Shown here: positions 6,611-12,912 of the stretch, piece after piece | Layout of the letters: every line of letters starts with the position of its first letter | Position numbering within the stretch: the first letter of the stretch is position 1 | Assembly (NCBI GenBank): GCA_937893635.1 | Contig: CALBGF010000254.1 | Span: 1 to 12,912, forward strand | Length of the DNA stretch: 12,912 nucleotides | From: an uncultured Mollicutes bacterium | GTDB lineage: Bacteria > Bacillota_I > Bacilli_A > RFN20 > CAG-826 | Reading direction: 5' to 3' | Made by a program: the position numbers and the translations under genes | Notes under the pieces: generated by a model | The model's database searches: none | Told to the model about the DNA's origin: nothing | What the model saw: the letters and a program-made list of their open reading frames with translations, nothing else

Positions 6611-9600
6611 AGCAAAAGTTGTGTTTAAAGCATTAACTACATCTTTTTCATTTTTACTTGCTGTTTTATTAACAGGAAATGCAATTATTAATGAAAACGC
6701 ACAAACTATTAATGGCTTTTTAAACGAAACAACAAACATCATGATTGAAGATGAAAATGCTGAAAATGAAGATACAACATATTACAAAACCAAATTCAAA
6801 TCTGTTAAAGAAGAAAAAGAAAATGGTATGAAATTATGCGAAGATGTTGTATCAGAAGGTGCTGTATTATTAGAAAATAAAAACAACGCACTTCCATTAA
6901 CTGGAGAAAAGCCAAAAGTAAGTTTATTTAGTGTGTCTAGTGTAGATATAGCTATTGGTGGTGGCGGATCTGGTTCTAATGGCGGCGCTAGTAAAATTGA
7001 CTTCAAAACCGCTCTTGAAGATGAAGGATTTGAAGTAAATAGTAGTCTTTGGGATTGGTACAATGCTAATAAAGGCACATATGGACGTGTTTCTAATAAT
7101 GGTGTTGGTGTTGAATACACTATTGGTGATGCTAGTTGGGATAAACTTCCTAATAGTAAAGATGATAGTGCTGATGTTGCTATATTTGTGTTAACAAGAT
7201 TAGGTAGCGAAAGTGTTGATATTCGTTATAATACTGGTGATAAAAAAGACATGACCAATGGTAACTATCTTGAATTATCTCCAAACGAAATCTCAGTCAT
7301 TAGCAATATAAGTAGTCGTACTGGTGAAGGAAAACAATTTAAACATTTCCTTGTTATTATGAACACTACTAACCAAGTCGAATGCGATTTTGTAAGTGAT
7401 TATAATATTGATTCATTAATTTGGTGTGGTACAGTTGGTACTTCAGGTACACGTTCATTAGCTAAAATAATGCGCGGTACAGTAAATCCATCGGGAAGAT
7501 TATCTGATGCTTTCTGGAATGAACATCGTTTAAATCCTGTATACGCTAACTGGGGAACATTCTTCTATTCATTACCTGGCGGTGGCGATTCAAGTAAAAT
7601 CACTCAAGATGGTATTGGTGGATCATGCAGCCCGTATGTAGTTTATCAAGAAGGAATTTATAATGGCTATCGCTATGCTGAAACCCGCTATGAAGATAAA
7701 ATGCTCCAAATGGCAAATGTTGATGATGCATCATATACTTATGATTATTATGAAGCAATTGCTTATCCTTTTGGATATGGCTTATCTTACACCACATTTA
7801 GTTATTCTGATTTTGCATTAAAAGAATATAACGCACAAAAAGATCAATATATCTTTAACGTAAAAGTAACTAATAGCGGCGAAGCAAAAGGTAAAGAAAC
7901 CGTTCAATTATATATTCAAAAACCATATACAACTTATGATATTGAAAATAATATTGAAAAATCCGCTGTTGAACTAGTAGCATTTAACAAAACAAAAATA
8001 TTAGATAAAGGCACTAGTGAAGTTGTTGAATTAGTTGTTGATGGTAAATATTTTGCTTCTTATGATAGTTATAAAGCAAAAACATACGTTGTAGATGAAG
8101 GTAACTATTATTTCACAGTTGCAAAAGATTCTCATGATGCCATTAACAATATATTAAAGAAAAAAAACTCTAGTATTAGTACTTCTTTCAAAGGAAATAC
8201 TACTGAAGGTAGCTCTAATTTTGTAGCTACTGTTCACAAAGATTTTGATGCAGAAAAGTACTCTACATCCGTAACTGGAAAAGAAATCACAAATCAATTT
8301 GATAATGCTGATTTAAAACTTTATTCTCCAGAAAATAAAGATGCTGTTACATATATGAGTCGTAATAATTGGGCTGGTACAACTAAATTTGGATTTGATG
8401 CAAATATGAACAGCCTAAACAATCAAGTTAAATTAGTTTGGACAGATAAAATCGCCGAAGAAATGACTGATGTTATTACTGCTCCTGAAAAATCTGATGT
8501 TCCATATCCAACTTATGGCTCAACTAAAACAAATTATTCTTTAATCAACTTAAGAGTTGATGAAAATGGTAATAAGATTCCATTTGATGATCAAAAATGG
8601 GAAGATTTATTAGATCAATTAACTTTTGAAGATATGGCAAGTTTATTATCTTGTGGTGTTCGTATGACCAAAGGTATTTCTTCTATTAATAAACCTACTA
8701 CTATTGACCATAATGGTGGCGTTGGTGTTAACCAATCTTATAGTAATAACTCTGGTTTCAATAGAGGCTTTGCTGTTTCAAATAATGACCCTGATCGTAA
8801 CACTACTCCTTCTGCTTATCCTGCAAACGCTGTTGTTGCTGCAACATTCAATGAAGAACTTATTGAAGAATATGGACGTGCATGGGGTGAAGATTGCTTA
8901 TGGGCTGGCTATTCTGGATTATATGGTCCAGGTGTTAACCAACATCGTGGTGCATACGGCGGAAGAACATTTGAATACTATTCTGAAGATTCATTCCTTG
9001 GTGGAAAAATCTGTGCTGCATTATGTAGAGGATTAGTAGAAAAAGGTATTTATGTTTATTTAAAACACGCTATCTTAAACGAACAAGAAGGCAATAGATT
9101 ATATGTTGCTACTTGGGCAAACGAACAAACAATTCGTGAATTATACTTACGTCAATTTGAATTAGCTATTACTGAAGGTGGCGCACAATGTGTAATGTCT
9201 GGTTATAATAAAATTGGTGCTATCTGGACAGGTAAACAAGGATTTATTAACAATGTCTTACATGATGAATTCGGTATGAGCGGATTTGCTGTTACTGACT
9301 TCGTACTTGATCCACACTGGCAAAGACTTGCTATTGGTGCTTTAAATGGTAATGCTCTTGTTGACCGTGACTTCTCTGGTTATCCAGTATTTGATATTTG
9401 TAAACCAGGAACAACAGGTTATGGTCACGTTGCTCAAGCAATGCGATTAGAAGTACATCGTATCTTATATACAGTTGTTCATAGTGCCGCTATGAATGGT
9501 ATATCATCTAGTACTAAGATTATTGAATTACAAGCAAATTGGAAATATATCATTAACGCTGCAAAAACAAGCTTAGTGACTTTATTTGCCGGATCTGCTT

Positions 9601-9683
9601 TGTTATTAACTTGGTGCTATGTCTATGACTTTATAGAAAAAAAATATATCAAAAAACCTTTAGAAAATGGAGGTAAAAAATAA
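6597..9683 (+). CDS. Membrane-anchored GH3 glycoside hydrolase with permuted domain order
   Basis: This extracellular retaining exo-glycosidase of family GH3 is probably beta-glucosidase-like. The 1028-residue protein has an N-terminal membrane anchor (about 8-31). The GH3 C-terminal-type domain comes first (from EGAVLLENKNNALPL at 87 to FGYGLSY at 392-398), followed by a fibronectin-III-like domain (about 420-515) and a linker. The (beta/alpha)8 catalytic domain comes last (about 665-950), followed by a C-terminal helix (about 991-1013) and a basic tail. Catalytic-domain landmarks are substrate-binding Asp704 (IDHNGG), GRTFEYYSED (789-798), Lys823-His824 (KHAILNEQEGNR) and the nucleophile Asp901 in GFAVTDF. 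Glu205 in GSESVD is the likely acid/base. The start has AAGGAAGG upstream. Domain-swapped GH3 enzymes of this order are known in rumen Firmicutes. The substrate is not determinable here; the neighbouring glucuronate operon makes a uronic-acid-containing glycan plausible. Confidence 0.93.
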   Translation: MKRNKAKVVFKALTTSFSFLLAVLLTGNAIINENAQTINGFLNETTNIMIEDENAENEDTTYYKTKFKSVKEEKENGMKLCEDVVSEGAVLLENKNNALPLTGEKPKVSLFSVSSVDIAIGGGGSGSNGGASKIDFKTALEDEGFEVNSSLWDWYNANKGTYGRVSNNGVGVEYTIGDASWDKLPNSKDDSADVAIFVLTRLGSESVDIRYNTGDKKDMTNGNYLELSPNEISVISNISSRTGEGKQFKHFLVIMNTTNQVECDFVSDYNIDSLIWCGTVGTSGTRSLAKIMRGTVNPSGRLSDAFWNEHRLNPVYANWGTFFYSLPGGGDSSKITQDGIGGSCSPYVVYQEGIYNGYRYAETRYEDKMLQMANVDDASYTYDYYEAIAYPFGYGLSYTTFSYSDFALKEYNAQKDQYIFNVKVTNSGEAKGKETVQLYIQKPYTTYDIENNIEKSAVELVAFNKTKILDKGTSEVVELVVDGKYFASYDSYKAKTYVVDEGNYYFTVAKDSHDAINNILKKKNSSISTSFKGNTTEGSSNFVATVHKDFDAEKYSTSVTGKEITNQFDNADLKLYSPENKDAVTYMSRNNWAGTTKFGFDANMNSLNNQVKLVWTDKIAEEMTDVITAPEKSDVPYPTYGSTKTNYSLINLRVDENGNKIPFDDQKWEDLLDQLTFEDMASLLSCGVRMTKGISSINKPTTIDHNGGVGVNQSYSNNSGFNRGFAVSNNDPDRNTTPSAYPANAVVAATFNEELIEEYGRAWGEDCLWAGYSGLYGPGVNQHRGAYGGRTFEYYSEDSFLGGKICAALCRGLVEKGIYVYLKHAILNEQEGNRLYVATWANEQTIRELYLRQFELAITEGGAQCVMSGYNKIGAIWTGKQGFINNVLHDEFGMSGFAVTDFVLDPHWQRLAIGALNGNALVDRDFSGYPVFDICKPGTTGYGHVAQAMRLEVHRILYTVVHSAAMNGISSSTKIIELQANWKYIINAAKTSLVTLFAGSALLLTWCYVYDFIEKKYIKKPLENGGKK

Positions 9684-12088
9684 TGAAAAAGCCATCAATT
9701 TTCACATTAGGTATTACTGGTGTTAGTGTTATTTGTGGCATTGTAGTTATTGCAAGTGTCGTAAGTGCCGCTAATGGAATCAAAGATAAAAATAAGATTA
9801 TTGCAGATAACACAGAAACACCAATCGATTACATTGACGAAACAACATTAGAAGAAGGATTAACTTCTTATACATTTGAAGCAGAAAATGCCGAATTCAA
9901 AGGAAAGAGTTCTAATGGATCTTCAATGTTAGACCACGCTTGTACTGGAGCATCATATTACTTTAGTGATGGCCTAAGTGGTGGCATGGCTCTATATAAT
10001 ATTTTCACTTCCCCTACTGAGAAAGAGAAAAATCAAGTTGTTTTTACGTTTAATTCTGATAAGAATGTAACTATCAATATGGATATAAGAGTATCAGTAT
10101 GTAATAGCAACGTATTCACTGCTTTTAGTTTTAGTGACTTATATTCAATTAAAGTAAACAAAAAACTTTTAGGCATTAACGACTCAATTCCTAAGACTGG
10201 CGATGAACATGGTATGGCGTCTATAAGAACACCTATAAATATTGTCGCGGGTGAAAACAAAATTATTTTCGAAACCAAGCCATATACATCTTATACTAAG
10301 GCTATATTTGATTGTATTACTCTTAATACAACGGCCAATGTAACCGGCTATGAACCTCATTATTGGGATTTATCTAGTTTTGAGATTTTACTTCCACCAT
10401 CTTTAAATCGTTTAGGACAAGTAAAACGTATTTGTAACGATGGTGAAGCACCTATCTCATTTGGAACAGCTAATATTCCAGATATAACCACTGGCTTAGC
10501 TACTGGTTTATATAAAGAAGTTGATTCAGAAGATGAATCTGGTAACAAAGTTAAACAATACTTCTTCTCAAATTCTGAATTCTTAGTTACTTCTGATCCA
10601 CTACCAAAAACAGCTCAACATAAATTAACAATTGTAAGTGATAAAGTAACATTTGAAGATGATACTAATGAAGCTAACGTTTGGGAATTCTATGAAATGC
10701 CTACAATAAAGAATAAATTAGACGGCTATAAAATTGTGGGTTGGTACAATGTTAAAAACCCATCCGAAATATGGTTAGCTAAAGAATTTGCAATGCCTAA
10801 ATATGATGTTCAAATTGCACCATATTTTGAAGTTAATGAGTTCTTAGAAGAATTTGGAAAAGGTGGAAAAATCAACCTAAATGATACTAGTGAAGGTTAT
10901 AAACCTATTCACTCTAATGGCTCAAATGGATTTGATGCTAATACATTAAGGAAAAATGTTACAAAAACTATTATCAAAGATCCTAATAGTTTTGCAGAAG
11001 TTGCTACATTATATCAATCTGATAAATCCCCTCAAGAAGGCTGGAGTTTCTTAACTTGTAATACAGCAAAAATTAATGGTGCAGATAGAATGGATTTAAT
11101 TTATAAACTTCAAAATCAAGGTAGTGATACATTAAATCTAGAAATATGGCAAACAAATGGTAGTGCTAATCCAACTGCTGCAAGTAACCCTCATAAGAGT
11201 GTAACTATTAAACCAAATGAAATTGTTTCATTTGAATTAGAAATTGCAGGATTTAGCAATGGCAATGTGATGACATATATTTTATTTAAAAATAATTGTT
11301 CAGGCAAATTAAGATTAGCTATGACGCAATATTCAAAGAAATCATCGACATTACCTACACACAATGTAACACTTCAAAACGTAGAAGGAAGTAACTTAAA
11401 AGTTAAATTTGCTGACGGAACTACTTCTACTAAACTCAAAGAAGAAAAAGTATTACCTGATATAGTTGTTGAAGGTAACGAAAATTACGAAGTTGCAGGA
11501 TTTATTAACGCTAATGATATGACAAAATCTTGGACTATCTCACAATTTGTTATGGGAACAGAAGATATAACATTAATTCCTTATTTTGCTTATAAAAATC
11601 ACTATCAAGTTGATTTATCATATCAAAAAGATGGTAATGTAATTCACCCACGTGGAATAAATGGATTTGAACTAAAGCAATTATCTGATGCTGTTACTAC
11701 AGGATTTACTTTAGTAGGCGATGGAACCGATAAACACTATGAAGCTGTTACTTACTTTAATTGGAATGAAGAAGTTAAAACTGGTTATTCATTTATAAAT
11801 ATGGCTTCGAATAATGTGTATGGTAAATATAACGTCATTTATACTTTCAAGAATGAAGGCAGTGAGACTATTTCGTTTAAAATTAAGCAAATTAATACTA
11901 GTGGTGAATTTGAATCAGATACTGTACCAAGTACTGAAGTGACATTAAACCCAGGCGAAACTAAGGTTGTAACTTTAGAAACATCTAAATTAGGTAATGC
12001 CAATTCTATTACTTACTATCAATTCTTAAATGATTTCACAGGTGGATTAAAATTAGCAACCACGCAATATTTTCAAAGCATTAATTAA
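9683..12088 (+). CDS. Exported multidomain surface protein with CBM-like domain and duplicated InlB-like/beta-sandwich module
   Basis: This 801-residue exported protein probably binds glycan or a partner at the cell surface. An N-terminal hydrophobic signal or anchor (about 8-29) precedes a domain at 62-217 that begins YTFEAENAEF and resembles carbohydrate-binding modules of the CBM6/CBM35 type. A two-part module then occurs twice. An InlB-like segment (311-382 and 559-637, both ending in an IAPYFE/LIPYFA-type strand after a GWYN/GFIN turn) is followed each time by a beta-sandwich-like segment (395-553 and 641-801). Each sandwich contains IYKLQNQGSDT or IYTFKNEGSET and ends LRLAMTQY or LKLATTQY. 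I see no catalytic motif and no LPXTG sortase signal, so retention would be by the uncleaved N-terminal helix. The ATG overlaps the GH3 stop by one base (TAATG) and has GGAGG upstream, so expression is coupled to the glycosidase. The CBM call is by pattern and moderately sure. Confidence 0.82.
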   Translation: MKKPSIFTLGITGVSVICGIVVIASVVSAANGIKDKNKIIADNTETPIDYIDETTLEEGLTSYTFEAENAEFKGKSSNGSSMLDHACTGASYYFSDGLSGGMALYNIFTSPTEKEKNQVVFTFNSDKNVTINMDIRVSVCNSNVFTAFSFSDLYSIKVNKKLLGINDSIPKTGDEHGMASIRTPINIVAGENKIIFETKPYTSYTKAIFDCITLNTTANVTGYEPHYWDLSSFEILLPPSLNRLGQVKRICNDGEAPISFGTANIPDITTGLATGLYKEVDSEDESGNKVKQYFFSNSEFLVTSDPLPKTAQHKLTIVSDKVTFEDDTNEANVWEFYEMPTIKNKLDGYKIVGWYNVKNPSEIWLAKEFAMPKYDVQIAPYFEVNEFLEEFGKGGKINLNDTSEGYKPIHSNGSNGFDANTLRKNVTKTIIKDPNSFAEVATLYQSDKSPQEGWSFLTCNTAKINGADRMDLIYKLQNQGSDTLNLEIWQTNGSANPTAASNPHKSVTIKPNEIVSFELEIAGFSNGNVMTYILFKNNCSGKLRLAMTQYSKKSSTLPTHNVTLQNVEGSNLKVKFADGTTSTKLKEEKVLPDIVVEGNENYEVAGFINANDMTKSWTISQFVMGTEDITLIPYFAYKNHYQVDLSYQKDGNVIHPRGINGFELKQLSDAVTTGFTLVGDGTDKHYEAVTYFNWNEEVKTGYSFINMASNNVYGKYNVIYTFKNEGSETISFKIKQINTSGEFESDTVPSTEVTLNPGETKVVTLETSKLGNANSITYYQFLNDFTGGLKLATTQYFQSIN

Positions 12089-12103
12089 TAGGAGGAAAAC
12101 AAT

Positions 12104-12238
12104 ATGAAAAATTATATTAAACCAAGAATTGATATTGAAGAATTACACATCGATGATATCGTACTTACTTCAATTATTACTGACGATAACAATTTAGACA
12201 TTACTAATCCTAATCAAGGAATCGATGAAGAATTCTAA
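12104..12238 (+). CDS. Small acidic 44-residue protein of unknown function
   Basis: This short gene starts at an ATG with a perfect GGAGG (12091-12095) 8 bases upstream, begins 15 bases after the preceding stop, and ends 12 bases before the next start. The product begins MKNYIKPRIDIEELHIDDIV, continues LTSIITDDNN, and ends in an Asp/Glu-rich tail (GIDEEF). It has no signal peptide or membrane helix. The N-terminal pattern, a basic start then KPxIxIExL, an acidic pair and a V-L-T-S stretch, resembles small uncharacterised proteins that I recall beside surface-protein genes in gut Firmicutes; that is memory, not a search result. It could be a precursor-like peptide, an accessory of the exported proteins, or a regulatory small protein. 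No peptide-modifying enzyme is visible in the window. The gene call is well supported by spacing and ribosome site; its function is open. Confidence 0.78.
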   Translation: MKNYIKPRIDIEELHIDDIVLTSIITDDNNLDITNPNQGIDEEF

Positions 12239-12250
12239 GGAGTGATTATT

Positions 12251-12912
12251 ATGAAAAAAGCAACAAAATTATTATTATTAAGTAGCGCTTTAGTAGGTGC
12301 AGTTATAACTACTAAAGCCGCTGCTTCTACTAAGCCTGTTGACATTAATGACAAATTAATTGAAACCGCTGATGATGCAACTAATAAAACTGCTATTCCA
12401 TTTAAAAAGGGAATTAAAATTGGTAGTGATGATAAAGTATCAATGTCAAAGACATTCGTACAAATAGGTACACAAACAATCGATGGTAAAGAATATGATG
12501 TCATGCGCTTTGCTACCGCCATTAAAGGTAAAATCGATTCTATTTCTTATCAAAGAGGTTATGTTGTGGGAAAAGATGACATTGCACCTAAAGAAGTAGT
12601 AACACTTTATAAGGGAATTGTAGCAGATGGAAAAACTTACTACTATAATGGTACATCTGAAACTACCACTGAAGATTATGCTGGTCAATATTACTGGGCA
12701 TGCTATACGATACGTTATACAACTTCTGATTTAGATTTTTATAATGTTCCTATTCAAATTATTGTAAATGGTGTTAAAGGCACTGAAACTGACGCAACAT
12801 TAGGGAAGCTAAAAGGTGAAACACATACGCATGCTTATGAACAAAACATTGTTCGTGATGCATTTAAAAAATCTGGTAGAACATATTATAAATCTTGTAT
12901 CTGTGGTGAACA
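12251..12912 (+). CDS. Secreted surface protein, 3' end beyond the window
   Basis: An open frame runs from the ATG at 12251 to the window edge (220 codons visible, no stop). AAGGAGTG overlapping the preceding stop (12237-12244) is the ribosome site. The product starts with a classical signal peptide (MKKATKLLLLSSALVGAVITTKAAAS, cleavage expected after an Ala near residue 25). It continues with a beta-rich region (about 60-190, for example SKTFVQIGT and VMRFATAIKG) and then THTHAYEQNIV followed by SGRTYYKSCICGE at the edge. The His-rich start plus YYKSCxCGE is the pattern of a small Cys-rich, probably metal-binding repeat found in Firmicutes surface proteins, and more copies may follow outside the window. 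It is the last visible gene of the surface operon. I do not recognise the beta-rich domain. Confidence 0.85.
   Translation, partial: MKKATKLLLLSSALVGAVITTKAAASTKPVDINDKLIETADDATNKTAIPFKKGIKIGSDDKVSMSKTFVQIGTQTIDGKEYDVMRFATAIKGKIDSISYQRGYVVGKDDIAPKEVVTLYKGIVADGKTYYYNGTSETTTEDYAGQYYWACYTIRYTTSDLDFYNVPIQIIVNGVKGTETDATLGKLKGETHTHAYEQNIVRDAFKKSGRTYYKSCICGE

Noticed and set aside
6554..7120. Minus-strand open frames overlapping the start of the GH3 gene
   Set aside because: They are antisense to the strongly supported GH3 reading frame, with no ribosome site and no family signal.
8704..9036. Plus-strand 110-residue frame inside the GH3 catalytic domain
   Set aside because: It is out of frame within the conserved catalytic domain, and its Leu-rich product is an artefact of codon bias.
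12235..12688. Minus-strand open frames opposite the secreted-protein gene
   Set aside because: The plus strand here has a ribosome site, a signal peptide and an uninterrupted frame to the edge. The minus-strand frames have none of these.
1..12912. CRISPR arrays, tRNA/rRNA genes, insertion sequences, attachment sites
   Set aside because: I looked for regularly spaced repeats, cloverleaf-like GC-rich blocks, transposase motifs and terminal repeats and saw none. The intergenic space is short and A/T-rich.

Overview
The window is strongly AT-rich (intergenic stretches are almost pure A/T) and uses the standard bacterial code, with Trp as TGG and all visible stops TAA or TAG. Genes mostly have GGAGG-type ribosome sites and are tightly packed. 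Divergent low-GC Firmicutes-type gene families and surface proteins with an InlB-like fold and a zinc-ribbon-like tail suggest an uncultured, probably gut-associated member of the Bacilli, Erysipelotrichia or Acholeplasma-like group. That placement is inference from composition and gene content.

Left half (1-4976, minus strand): a five-gene operon transcribed leftward with gaps of only 2-14 bases. In transcription order it encodes an SDR fructuronate reductase (uxuB type), mannonate dehydratase (uxuA), glucuronate isomerase (uxaC), KDPG aldolase (eda) and 2-keto-3-deoxygluconate kinase (kdgK). Together they form the complete Ashwell pathway from D-glucuronate to pyruvate plus glyceraldehyde-3-phosphate. 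The operon starts at a TTGACA promoter (4949-4976) and ends at a clear intrinsic terminator (1-38).

Middle (4977-6154): a divergent AraC-family regulator gene (5040-5861), probably translated from a leaderless mRNA, lies between two regulatory regions. Both regions carry pairs of the palindromic box TTGCAA/T spaced 22-23 bp, placed just upstream of the predicted -35 of the uronate operon on one side and of the rightward operon on the other. The simplest reading is that one regulator controls both. A 71-nt palindromic structure, an AT-rich terminator and a cre-like palindrome also lie in the second region.

Right half (6155-12912, plus strand): a translationally coupled operon for the cell envelope. 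It encodes a four-helix membrane protein, a GH3 glycosidase with permuted domain order and a membrane helix at each end, an 801-residue exported protein with a carbohydrate-binding-like domain and a duplicated two-domain module, a 44-residue acidic peptide, and a secreted protein cut by the window edge. My reading is that the right operon binds and trims a glycan at the cell surface while the left operon catabolises the uronic acid released. The exact glycan is not determined by the sequence, and no transporter or dedicated uronidase is present in the window.
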